Shown here piece by piece: positions 51,723 through 59,962 of a DNA stretch of 64,000 nucleotides; position 1 is the stretch's first letter, and each line of letters opens with the position of its first letter. Source of the DNA: JAXGPP01 sp040766885 (GTDB lineage Bacteria; Planctomycetota; Planctomycetia; Pirellulales; Thermoguttaceae); the NCBI GenBank assembly GCA_040766885.1, contig JAXGPP010000004.1, forward strand, positions 248,001 through 312,000, given 5' to 3'. The notes below the pieces were generated by a model, which saw nothing but the letters and a program-made list of their open reading frames with translations, made no database searches and was not told where the DNA came from. A program made the translations under genes and the position numbers.

Positions 51723-51797
51723 TTACAAACCTCCTCCGGCCCCGCGACCTCGCGGGCTAAAATAAAACCGGAAATAGGTGCGCCAGCTCAGATTCAT
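51723..51797 (-). CDS. aroF leader peptide, aromatic-rich (24 aa)
   Basis: ATG 51797 to TAA 51723, minus strand. Residues 5-13 read WRTYFRFYF: one Trp, two Tyr and three Phe in nine codons, followed by a Gly/Arg tail to the stop. It lies between the likely aroF promoter and the attenuator terminator, which begins 29 bases after the stop codon. This is the design of trp/phe-type leader peptides: scarcity of charged aromatic tRNAs would stall the ribosome in this run and favour antitermination. The ribosome site upstream (AACTGGT region) is weak. Confidence 0.75.
   Translation of the reverse strand: MNLSWRTYFRFYFSPRGRGAGGGL
51739..51753 (-). promoter_or_regulatory. Antiterminator segment of the aroF leader
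   Basis: In the leader RNA this segment (GCGAGGUCGCGGGGC) is complementary to the terminator's 5' arm and loop (51677-51691) at 14 of 15 positions. It also forms half of a small local hairpin, CCCGCG/CGCGGG around AGGU (51741-51756). These competing pairs are the switch between antitermination and termination. Pairing was counted by hand. Confidence 0.7.
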
Positions 51798-51845
51798 ACC
51801 AGTTCAATCGTCCAACGGAAGGGTTCAACTTTCCCTTCGGCCCTC

Positions 51846-51874
51846 ATTTTCTCTCCAGCCCGGGAAAAAAACAA
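51846..51874 (-). promoter_or_regulatory. Candidate aroF promoter
   Basis: Read on the minus strand: TTGTTT (51874-51869), 17 bp, GAAAAT (51851-51846). It overlaps the T-run of the upstream terminator. Start would be near 51839, so the RNA would begin at a GAAGGG/CCCTTC stem-loop (51818-51838). Match is moderate. Confidence 0.35.
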
Positions 51875-51896
51875 GAGGGGAAAAAAGAATTCCCTC
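51865..51896 (-). terminator. Intrinsic terminator of the 1224-residue gene
   Basis: On the minus strand GAGGGAA and TTCCCCTC pair with one bulge, followed by TTG and seven T residues. It lies 17 bases beyond the stop codon at 51913 and isolates aroF as its own transcription unit. Confidence 0.65.
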
Positions 51897-51912
51897 CTTT
51901 GCCCCTTCCCGT

Positions 51913-54900
51913 TCACGGCTCATGCCCCGCGCGGAGCCTTGCCAGAAAGGTCTCGACGGCCGCCTGGACCGGCTGCGACTGGAGGACCAGCAGGCACTTC
52001 GAACCGTCGTCGAAACGCACAATCCCCGATCCTCCAACGTCGCTCCAGGTGCTTGCGGCGGTATCGGCCTGCAACCGGCCAATAAGATCGTCGGGCGAGC
52101 TCTGGATCGCAAGATCACCCGCCGGATAGAACTCCAGTTCCAGCCGGGCTTCCACCGTCTTCGCTGTGGAGATCTCTAGCGTATCGGCGTCCACCACCCG
52201 GTACGCCAACCCCATCGGCCGCAGCAGTTGGGTCAGTATCTCCCCCAGCGGCTGGTTGTCTCCGGCGACGGAGACCGGTTCCTGACTGCCGATTCCTTCT
52301 TCAGCCAATGCCAGCCAGTTGGTCAAGATCTGCATCTTGCCTGCCTGCTGGAGATAACGGGCCACTTGGTCCAGCGGAGTCGGTTCGGGGAAATTGACCG
52401 TGACCGGCTCATTCAGCCTAGCACGGCCTTGCGCGGAGCGGCTGACCAGGCTGAAGCGGGCCGGAGGAAGCCCGCTCCGTAGCGGCAAGCGGCGGGCCAC
52501 CCGCAGCCGTTCGCAAAAGGCCACGATCTGTCCGTGAACGATGCCCGTCTGACCGATATCGAGCGTGCCATCGGCCACGCGCAGCGTCCCCTGGCCGCCA
52601 GCCGCCTGCCACGATTCGGGCGCGACCAGTTCCTGGATCAGAGTGCCCAAACGGTCAAGCGCATCGCCGGTCGGGGCGAGATCGGCGACGCTATACCGAA
52701 TCGACCGCAACTCGGTGCGTTGAGCGGCGGGCCAGGTGACGAGGACGTGGCCGCGTTCGACAGCCACGGTCAGGCCGCGGTTGGCAACAAGCGTCTGCAA
52801 AACCAATCCCAGGCTTGCCTCCGAGAGACTCGCCCGCACCGGATCGCTGAAGCGGACGCCGAGCTGCGCCATCGCGTCGGTGTCGAACGTCACCGGCACA
52901 GCGCTCAGTTGGGTCCACAGGTCCACCGCGTCGCCGAGGGTCCGTTCGGGCAAATCAATGGCCGCCACCTTCACCGCCAGACGCGTTCGATTCTCCGTTT
53001 CAATCGCCTGCCAGTCGGGCGCGTTGCGGCGGGCAACTTCGGGAGCTGAAGGGGCCGCTTCGGGCGCGACCGCTTCCGCGGCGGCCGGCGTCGCCGAAGG
53101 CTCCGCATCGGCCTGCTGCTGCAGCGGCGGAGTGTCTGCTTCGGGCGCTGGCGGAACGGGTTCCGGCCGCGCGGCATCGAGCGCGGCCACGGTCGTTGTC
53201 TCCGCTCCCTTGGCTGTGGCAAGCTGCTCCAGCACCGTCGGGTCGACGTTTTGGGAAATGAACCGCACCGAGCCATCGGCCATTCCGGCCAACATGCCGT
53301 CGGGTTGCCCGCTGCCGAATCCATCCGGGCCATTCACGTAGGGACGTTGGGTCAAAGCGCGCACCGTCGGCCGTCCGCCAGCGGCCCAGGGGCCCGCCTC
53401 TTTGCTGACTCCGAGCACGGCGATCGTATTGGCGGCGCCGTCGGCAATGTCTTGCGGACGAGTGCTGCGGTTGTAGCCGAAGACTCCGGCCCGCGGATCG
53501 CCCGCCGGCAGCGTCGCCGCGTCGGCGCCTACGCCCGCGACGCCCACATAATGAGTGACCGGGAAACCTGCTTCCGATCGCTGCGGCCCGATCGCCGGAT
53601 TGACCGCCTCGGGCAAAACGCGGCTGGTGACGGCCTTGTTCTGGGGGGCGTTCCACGAGTAGCCAAATTCCAGCTCGCGGTGCCAATCGCGGTGGTCGTA
53701 ATAGGGAAGTAGCGTGGCCAGCCAGCTCAGCCGCGTTTCGGGCGGCAGCAACGTTCCACCCGCGGCGCCGGCGGGGAATCGCCCCTCCCCTTCGCGATAA
53801 CCCGTAAGGCCCGTGATCAGCCGTTGGTGGACTTCGCGATCGGCATCCAGCGCCGCCACCGACCACTCGGCTCGGATCGCCGCACGACTTTCGATCGCCG
53901 CGGCAACCAGGTCGGCCAGATCCTTCCCCCAGTCGATCCGCAGCCAGACGACGTCTTCGAGAACCTCCCATCGCGCGCCGGCCAGCGCTTCGCGGCCCCG
54001 CGCAAGCAGAATCTCATACTGATCGGCCTCTTCGCCCCGGAACTTGCCGGAGTGAAGCCTGTCGGTGAGCGATTGACCGATCACCTGCATGCCCGACTTG
54101 GCTGCCGGAACGAGCGCGTCAAGGGCGTTCTTCACCTGGTCGGCGACCGTCAAGCCGTCGCACACCAGCGCCAACTCGCTCGCCGCCGGCGATTGTCCCT
54201 GCAAAGTAAGCCCGAACCCTTGCGGTGTCTGGCACAACACCCGCCACGCATCGCGGCCCGTCGGCCAGACATCGAACCATCCGACCGGCAACGGCCAGTC
54301 CGCCGCGCGCGCCGCTGCCAGATCCAAGGCCATCAGCAGGTCCGCATCCGCCGCTGCGGAGTCCAGAAACCGCGCGATCGCCGTGCTGGCGAGGCGCTCG
54401 GGCTGCCGCGCGATCAGTTGTCGCAGTTGGTCCGCCGGTCCGGTGACGATCGTCCGCTCGTCGAGCACGGCATACGGGTGCGGCCACGAGGAGCCCGGCT
54501 TCTGATGGCACGGTTGGCCGGCCACTTCCAGGCCAGTCGCTTCGCCTTCCGCCCGGAGGACGGTCGCGTCTTGCCCCTCGCCCAATTCGATGAACACCAC
54601 CGCCTGGCGTGTCCAGTCCTTCAGGTCGACCGCGGCCCAGTCGAGCCGGGCCACCTTCTCTGGCTTGAGAGAGAGCGTCTGAAACACCCTTGCGGCACTG
54701 CTCTGCCAGAGGGCATCGCCCACGTTGAGCGCGCGGCGAAAATCCTCGCGGCCCTGGAGCCGAGACAGCCGCAGACGGGCATAGAACTTCGTCTGATCGG
54801 GAATCCAGCGGCGGTCAATCGGCAGCGAAGGTTGCTGCTCGGCTGAAACGGCGGCTGGCTGAACCACTGCCGCCGGCCTGATGGGAGGCGATGTCGCTTG

Positions 54901-55587
54901 AGGCAAGTCGGGACGCCATGCGATGTAAGCCCACGCGCCCACCGCCGCCACAGCGCCGATTACGGGAACGGCAGCCAGCAGAAAACGTTTTCGCCCCCAT
55001 CCGTCCTCCGCGCCGCCCACCGGCGTAAGCTCCCACTCGCTCGGGTCGGTCTTCTGGCTCGCAATCGCTGGCTCTGCATCCGCCGCCGAAGCGTCTGCCA
55101 CAGCGGTTGCAGCAGCCGCCGGGCTGGCAACGGGCTCAACCGGGTCTCCGCCCGTCGTCTTCCCATGTTCCGTCGCAGCCTCGAACTGACCGCCTGCGGG
55201 CGGAACCTCTTCCTCGCCCGCCACCGGCGGCGGTGGCGGCGGCAGCGGGTATGCCGGCGCGGGCGGTGGCTCCGGCACCGCGGGCTTGGGTTCAGGCGGT
55301 ATCCAGCCGGGCGGGGCGGCAACCTGCACCATGCTTTCGCACTTCGGGCAGGAGAGAATCTGGCCGATGGCGTCCAGGCTGCGGACCTTTAGCCGGGCCT
55401 GGCAGGTAGTGCAAGTAATTGAGAAAAGGGCGTCGTCCACGACTTGCCGGTGAGTCTTCTTGAGGATCCGGCCGCGTAAAGATGTTCGTCGCCCAAACCC
55501 TCGGGCGCGCGATACACCATCAACAGGCAATGTTCCGGAAGTTGCCTTCTCCCAATTGTAGGGCACGCCGTTCGGCGAGTCAGCCAT
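51913..55587 (-). CDS. Zinc-ribbon / DUF1559-like / STN-like fusion protein
   Basis: 1224 residues, planctomycete style. A zinc ribbon (CTTCQARLKVRSLDAIGQILSCPKC, CxxC twice; about 58-82) is followed by a Pro-rich tract, an Ala/Pro linker and one membrane helix (about 200-220; FLLAAVPVIGAVAAVGAWAYIAW). A large exported region follows. In its middle a DUF1559-like stretch has WLATLLPYYDHRDWHRELEFGY, HYVGVAGVGADAATL and the end MAGMADGSVRFI. Further on, short secretin-TonB-N-like repeats appear (VKVAAIDLPERTLGDAVDLW and GQILTQLLRPMGL-type). Role unknown; perhaps in envelope assembly. ATG 55587 is chosen over 55680. Terminator at 51865-51896. Confidence 0.8.
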   Translation of the reverse strand: MADSPNGVPYNWEKATSGTLPVDGVSRARGFGRRTSLRGRILKKTHRQVVDDALFSITCTTCQARLKVRSLDAIGQILSCPKCESMVQVAAPPGWIPPEPKPAVPEPPPAPAYPLPPPPPPVAGEEEVPPAGGQFEAATEHGKTTGGDPVEPVASPAAAATAVADASAADAEPAIASQKTDPSEWELTPVGGAEDGWGRKRFLLAAVPVIGAVAAVGAWAYIAWRPDLPQATSPPIRPAAVVQPAAVSAEQQPSLPIDRRWIPDQTKFYARLRLSRLQGREDFRRALNVGDALWQSSAARVFQTLSLKPEKVARLDWAAVDLKDWTRQAVVFIELGEGQDATVLRAEGEATGLEVAGQPCHQKPGSSWPHPYAVLDERTIVTGPADQLRQLIARQPERLASTAIARFLDSAAADADLLMALDLAAARAADWPLPVGWFDVWPTGRDAWRVLCQTPQGFGLTLQGQSPAASELALVCDGLTVADQVKNALDALVPAAKSGMQVIGQSLTDRLHSGKFRGEEADQYEILLARGREALAGARWEVLEDVVWLRIDWGKDLADLVAAAIESRAAIRAEWSVAALDADREVHQRLITGLTGYREGEGRFPAGAAGGTLLPPETRLSWLATLLPYYDHRDWHRELEFGYSWNAPQNKAVTSRVLPEAVNPAIGPQRSEAGFPVTHYVGVAGVGADAATLPAGDPRAGVFGYNRSTRPQDIADGAANTIAVLGVSKEAGPWAAGGRPTVRALTQRPYVNGPDGFGSGQPDGMLAGMADGSVRFISQNVDPTVLEQLATAKGAETTTVAALDAARPEPVPPAPEADTPPLQQQADAEPSATPAAAEAVAPEAAPSAPEVARRNAPDWQAIETENRTRLAVKVAAIDLPERTLGDAVDLWTQLSAVPVTFDTDAMAQLGVRFSDPVRASLSEASLGLVLQTLVANRGLTVAVERGHVLVTWPAAQRTELRSIRYSVADLAPTGDALDRLGTLIQELVAPESWQAAGGQGTLRVADGTLDIGQTGIVHGQIVAFCERLRVARRLPLRSGLPPARFSLVSRSAQGRARLNEPVTVNFPEPTPLDQVARYLQQAGKMQILTNWLALAEEGIGSQEPVSVAGDNQPLGEILTQLLRPMGLAYRVVDADTLEISTAKTVEARLELEFYPAGDLAIQSSPDDLIGRLQADTAASTWSDVGGSGIVRFDDGSKCLLVLQSQPVQAAVETFLARLRAGHEP

Positions 55588-55906
55588 GATCCGCCCGGTT
55601 TCGCGCCGGTGCGTCCGTTGCGGCGCTCGCAGAGCAATCGCTGTCCTGCGATCGACCCGCTCCCATCCTGGCCCCCCCAAATCAGGCTACAGCCTGGAGG
55701 GCGGCCGACCCGGGTTCGGCTCTCATAATCGGCACGCTCCGCAAAGCCAAAACCGCTCGACGGGCCTTCCACGCAAAGCGGCGGGCGAACAGAATAGACC
55801 GTTTCCGTGTCTCTGACGGGGTCGAGAGTGGAAAGGCGAACCCGCCGAATCCCGATCCGAGGCATGGCTGGCAGAGGTAATCAAGCGGTCAGAGCAGCCG
55901 GAAACC
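55588..55906. other. 319-bp divergent intergenic region before hisD
   Basis: No ORF of convincing composition, no terminator and no histidine-rich leader peptide were found. Promoters for both flanking transcription units must be here, but no clear -35/-10 pair could be picked. Confidence 0.5.
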
Positions 55907-57277
55907 ATGAGCGACGCTCCAGCGAAACTGAACATCCTGCGGATCGACAGCCGCCGCGACGACATCGGCGCGGCGATGGCCGAACTCCGTCGCCGGTTGA
56001 GCCCGCGCGGCGACGTCGTCAGCCAGGCCGGCCGCGAGCGAACCATCCGCATCTTTGGCGAGCCCTTGTCCCCGTTGCAGGTTGTTGAACGGATCTGCCG
56101 CGACGTCGAGGACCGGGGGCTCGACGCAGTCATCGAATACACCGAGCGGATCGACGGCGCCCGGCTCACGCGAGAGACGATCCGCGTCTCGGCCGACGAA
56201 CTGGCCCGGGCCCACGCCGCGGCCGCTCCTGAGTTCCTCGCGACCATTCGTAGCGTCCGCGATAATATCCGCCAGTTTCAGGAAGCCATCCTGCACCGCG
56301 ACGTTCGCGTGGAGCGGCCGGGCGGCTATCTCGTCGAGCGCTATTTGCCGCTCGAGCGGGCCGGCCTCTGCGTGCCGGGCGGCGCGGCCGCCTACCCTTC
56401 GACCGTGCTCATGACCGCCGTGCCCGCCCAGGTGGCGGGCGTGAAGGAACTGGCGGTCGTCGCGCCGCCGACGGCTTACGGATCCAATAATCCCGATCTC
56501 TTGGCGACTTGCCACGAACTGGGTATCGGCGAGGTTTACCGGATCGGCGGCGCGCAGGGCGTAGCAGCCCTCGCGTACGGCGTCGATGGTCTTCGCCGCG
56601 TCGACAAGATCGTCGGGCCCGGCAACCTGTTCGTCGCTCTGGCCAAGAGGCTCGTCTACGGCGAGGTCGACATCGACTCCATCGCCGGGCCGAGCGAGGT
56701 GGTCGTCATTGTCGACGGGTCGACGCGGGCCGACTACACGGCCTTCGATCTGATCGCCCAGGCCGAACACGCCCCCGGTGCGAGCGTGCTCATCGGCTGG
56801 CAGTCCGAGGTGCTCGACGCCGCGGTGGCGGCGCTCGCGCGGCAACTCGAAGCGGTCGAGCGCGGCGAACTCGCCCGGCAGAGTCTGGAGGATTTTGGCG
56901 CGGTGATCCTGGCACGCGACGCCGATGAGGCCTGCGCGCTGACCGACGAAATCGCCCCCGAGCATCTCCACATTGCGACCGCCAACGCCGAGCAGCTTGC
57001 CGGCAAGATCCGCCACGCCGGCGCCATCTTCCTCGGCAACTATACCCCGGTGGCCCTGGGCGACTACGCCGCCGGCCCGTCGCACGTGCTCCCTACCAGC
57101 GGCACCGCCCGCTGGGCCAGCGGCCTTTCGGCCAACGACTTCCTCCGTGCCGGCAGCATTCTCCACTTCACGCGCGAGGGCCTCGAAGGGCTCGCCCACG
57201 ATGTGCAGATTCTCGCCACCAAGGAAGGCCTCACCGCCCACCGCGCCAGCGTTGAAATCCGCCTGAAACACTCCTAG
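55907..57277 (+). CDS. hisD: Histidinol dehydrogenase
   Basis: Last two steps of histidine synthesis: oxidises L-histidinol to L-histidine with NAD. The 456 residues are the usual length. Recognised segments: CVPGGAAAYPSTVLMTAVPAQ, RIGGAQGVAALAYG, KIVGPGNLFVALAK, DSIAGPSEVVVI (substrate/NAD site), then EIAPEHLHIAT with the catalytic Glu-His pair and GPSHVLPTSGTARW. First of three his genes in line; hisC follows after 51 bases. Confidence 0.96.
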   Translation: MSDAPAKLNILRIDSRRDDIGAAMAELRRRLSPRGDVVSQAGRERTIRIFGEPLSPLQVVERICRDVEDRGLDAVIEYTERIDGARLTRETIRVSADELARAHAAAAPEFLATIRSVRDNIRQFQEAILHRDVRVERPGGYLVERYLPLERAGLCVPGGAAAYPSTVLMTAVPAQVAGVKELAVVAPPTAYGSNNPDLLATCHELGIGEVYRIGGAQGVAALAYGVDGLRRVDKIVGPGNLFVALAKRLVYGEVDIDSIAGPSEVVVIVDGSTRADYTAFDLIAQAEHAPGASVLIGWQSEVLDAAVAALARQLEAVERGELARQSLEDFGAVILARDADEACALTDEIAPEHLHIATANAEQLAGKIRHAGAIFLGNYTPVALGDYAAGPSHVLPTSGTARWASGLSANDFLRAGSILHFTREGLEGLAHDVQILATKEGLTAHRASVEIRLKHS

Positions 57278-57328
57278 CCGCGCGGCTCCATTCGACATCC
57301 ATCATTCGCCAATCGCCACTTGACCCCC

Positions 57329-58378
57329 ATGTCTTTCTTCCGTCCCGAAATCGAAGCCATGGCCGGCTACGTCCCCGGCGAGCAGCCGCAGGATGCCGGT
57401 TACATCAAGCTCAATACCAACGAAAACCCCTACCGGATGTCCCCCGCGGTCGACGAGGCGGTGGCGGAAGCGGTGCGGCGCGGCCTGCAGAAATACCCCG
57501 ACCCGATGGCCGGCGCGTTCCGCCGCCGCGCCGCCGAGATCCTCGGCGTTGAGCCCGGCTGGATCCTCTGCGGCAACGGCAGCGACGACATCCTCACAAT
57601 CGTCACGCGAGCCTTTGTAGGCCAGCGACAATCGCTGCGGTTGCCCTACCCGAGCTATATCCTCTACCGCACACTGGCCCAGCTCCAGGGCGCGAAGAGC
57701 GAAGAGATCCACTTCAACACCGACTGGTCATTGCCCGACCAGTTCGCTGCCGCTTCGCCGGACCTGCGGTTGGTGTTCCTGCCCAATCCCAACAGCCCCT
57801 CGGGCACCATGGTGCCGCCGGCCGCCATCCTGGAACTGGCCGAGCGACTCCCCTGCCCGCTGTTGGTCGACGAGGCCTACGCCGATTTCGCCGAGGCCAA
57901 CTGCATCGATCTGGTCGCCCGGAACGAGAAGATCCTCGTCTCGCGGTCGTTCAGCAAGTCCTATGCCCTGGCGGGTATGCGGTTCGGCTATGTGGTTGCC
58001 CAGCCCCACATCATCGAGCAACTGGTGAAAGTGAAAGATTCCTACAACTGCGACACCCTGGCCATTGCCGCGGCCACGGCGGCCATCGGCGACCGGGAGT
58101 GGCTGGCCGCCACGAGGGCACGAATCCTTGCCACGCGGGTGCGGCTTGTATCGGGTATGCGGGCCCTAGGGTTTGCTACGGTCGATTCGCAAGCTAACTT
58201 TACCTGGAACCCCCATCCGCACCGCCCCGTCAAGCCGCTCTACGAACGGCTGAAACACGAGAAGATCCTGGTCCGATACATGGACTATCCGGGTTGGGGC
58301 GACGGCTTGCGGATCAGCGTCGGCACCGACCAGGAGATCGACGCCTGCCTCGAGAAACTGGCTGCCATTCTGTATTGA
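57329..58378 (+). CDS. hisC: Histidinol-phosphate aminotransferase
   Basis: PLP enzyme converting imidazole-acetol phosphate to histidinol phosphate. The 349 residues show KLNTNENPYRMSP near the start, GNGSDDILTIVTRAF, LPNPNSPSG, VDEAYADF and the PLP-lysine motif SRSFSKSYALAGMRFGY. ATG 57329 is used instead of TTG 57320. It sits between hisD and hisB; hisB starts 81 bases after its stop. Confidence 0.96.
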   Translation: MSFFRPEIEAMAGYVPGEQPQDAGYIKLNTNENPYRMSPAVDEAVAEAVRRGLQKYPDPMAGAFRRRAAEILGVEPGWILCGNGSDDILTIVTRAFVGQRQSLRLPYPSYILYRTLAQLQGAKSEEIHFNTDWSLPDQFAAASPDLRLVFLPNPNSPSGTMVPPAAILELAERLPCPLLVDEAYADFAEANCIDLVARNEKILVSRSFSKSYALAGMRFGYVVAQPHIIEQLVKVKDSYNCDTLAIAAATAAIGDREWLAATRARILATRVRLVSGMRALGFATVDSQANFTWNPHPHRPVKPLYERLKHEKILVRYMDYPGWGDGLRISVGTDQEIDACLEKLAAILY

Positions 58379-58459
58379 ACCAGGACGACCAACGGGATCC
58401 CGGCTTCAAGGAAAAACGGTTCGAAGGTGTTGCGTCATCAATCTGAACACCAAAATACC

Positions 58460-59047
58460 ATGAGCCGCACCGCACGCATCGAACGCCGCACCGCTGAGAC
58501 GCAGATCGCACTGGAGCTTTCGCTCGATGGCAGCGGCCAATCGACGATTGCCACCGGCGTCGGCTTCTTCGACCACATGCTTGCGCTTCTGGCCCGGCAT
58601 GCGGCGATCGACCTGACCGTCAAGGCCGAGGGCGACCTGCACGTCGACCAGCACCACACCGTGGAAGACGTGGGGATCTGCCTCGGGCAGGCCCTGCGGC
58701 AGGCGCTCGGCGACAAAGCGGGTATCCGCCGTTACGGCCATTTCACGCTCCCCATGGAAGAGACGCTCGTCACCACGGCCATCGACCTCGGCGGGCGCCC
58801 CTACTTCGTCTTCCAGGCGGCGTTTCCGGCGGCAAAGATCGGCCAGTTCGACAGCGAACTGGTTGCCGAGTTCTGGCAGGCCGTGGTGAACAACTCGCTC
58901 TGCAACCTGCACATCACGCTGCACCACGGCACGAACAGCCATCACATCGCCGAGGGGATCTTCAAGGCCACCGCCCGCGCCTTGCGGATGGCCGTCGAGC
59001 CCGATCCGCGAACGAGCGGCGTCCCCAGCACCAAGGGCGTCCTGTAG
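58460..59047 (+). CDS. hisB: Imidazoleglycerol-phosphate dehydratase
   Basis: Dehydrates imidazoleglycerol phosphate in histidine synthesis. The 195 residues match the monofunctional form, with no N-terminal phosphatase. Manganese-ligand motifs are present in pairs: GVGFFDHMLALLARH with HVDQHHTVEDVGI, and NSLCNLHITLHHGTNSHHIAE. ATG 58460 is chosen over GTG 58427. Ends with the typical PSTKGVL. Third gene of the his set. Confidence 0.96.
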   Translation: MSRTARIERRTAETQIALELSLDGSGQSTIATGVGFFDHMLALLARHAAIDLTVKAEGDLHVDQHHTVEDVGICLGQALRQALGDKAGIRRYGHFTLPMEETLVTTAIDLGGRPYFVFQAAFPAAKIGQFDSELVAEFWQAVVNNSLCNLHITLHHGTNSHHIAEGIFKATARALRMAVEPDPRTSGVPSTKGVL

Positions 59048-59176
59048 TCTCGCATGCCGCTCGGCCGCCCAAAAGTAGGCCATCGTTCCGCCCGCGGCAC
59101 TCGTAGATGCGGCGTCCCGCCGCATTTGATCTCATTGCGCTCGAGTTCCGGCTTCAGCCGGCCTTCAAAAAGCCAG

Positions 59177-59962
59177 CTAAGAGCGAGACTCCATCACCCG
59201 CCGCGCATTCCCCTCGCCGATCGCCGCCAGTTCTTCCGCTGAAAGATCCGACTCGCGCAGTTTGAGCAGCGCCGACTCGATGTTGAACAGCGGCAGGTGC
59301 GAGCCGAACAGCACTCGTTCGGCCGGGTAGCGATCGATGAGCCGCGCGACGCCGGCCACGCCTTCCACCATCGAAATCTCCAGGCAGGCAGTCGTCTCGC
59401 GGGCCAGTCGCGTCGCATCGGCCGCGCTGAGGGTCCTCCCCGCGTTGAGCAGGACGAATCGCAGCTTCGAACGCCTGACCAGCGCGTCTGCCAGCGGCTT
59501 CAATTCGACGTCGGCCACGCGCATCAGCGGATGCTGCACGCGGTCGTCGTCCATCCGCGCGGCCAGTTGCACGATCAGCCCCCGCTCCTCCGCGGCGGCC
59601 AGAAGCTCGCCGAAGATCGGCTCGTCCAGCCGGTATCCGTGGTAGTTTGGATGCAGCCGAACGCCCGGCATGCGATGCTCTTCGTGGCAGCGGCGCAGAT
59701 CCTCGCGCCAATCGGGCAGCGCTGGATTGACCGTGCCGAACGGCACCAGCAAACCGGCCGTCTCAGCGCAGGTCTCGGCCAGGCGCCGATTCACCCCGGC
59801 CACGTCGCGGTGGAAAAGTCCGTCGAGGCTGCCCGTCCAGGCCTCCACCACGTTCGACCTTCGCAGTCGCTCGACAAGCGGCGCGACCTCGTCGCACGGT
59901 GTGCGGCGGAAGGGCCACCGCGACAGGTTCACGTTGACGTCGACCAGTTTCTGCGCGTTCAC
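59177..59962 (-). CDS. Amidohydrolase-family protein lacking the metal-binding HxH
   Basis: 261 residues of the amidohydrolase/TIM-barrel superfamily (COG2159-like), cytoplasmic. Where active relatives have HxH after the first strand, this one reads DVNVNLSRWPFRR. The barrel's conserved later Asp is also changed (FGSHLPLFNIESALLKLRES). Other family segments remain: GVRLHPNYHGY, then RVQHPLMRVADVE. GTG 59962 overlaps the stop of the upstream amidohydrolase by 4 bp, with AAGGGG upstream, so the two are coupled. It may be a non-catalytic partner or use a different chemistry. Confidence 0.8.
   Translation of the reverse strand: MNAQKLVDVNVNLSRWPFRRTPCDEVAPLVERLRRSNVVEAWTGSLDGLFHRDVAGVNRRLAETCAETAGLLVPFGTVNPALPDWREDLRRCHEEHRMPGVRLHPNYHGYRLDEPIFGELLAAAEERGLIVQLAARMDDDRVQHPLMRVADVELKPLADALVRRSKLRFVLLNAGRTLSAADATRLARETTACLEISMVEGVAGVARLIDRYPAERVLFGSHLPLFNIESALLKLRESDLSAEELAAIGEGNARRVMESRS

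Noticed and set aside
51658..51800. T-box or riboswitch in the aroF leader
   Set aside because: No T-box-like conserved block and no riboswitch consensus is visible. The aromatic codon run points to a leader peptide instead.
50058..52085. 675-residue plus-strand frame spanning zupT, aroF and the aroF leader
   Set aside because: It runs antisense across two conserved genes and their regulatory region, so it cannot be a real gene.
58410..58440. Possible tRNA T-loop (GGTTCGAAGG) between hisC and hisB
   Set aside because: No acceptor stem, D-arm or anticodon arm fits around it.
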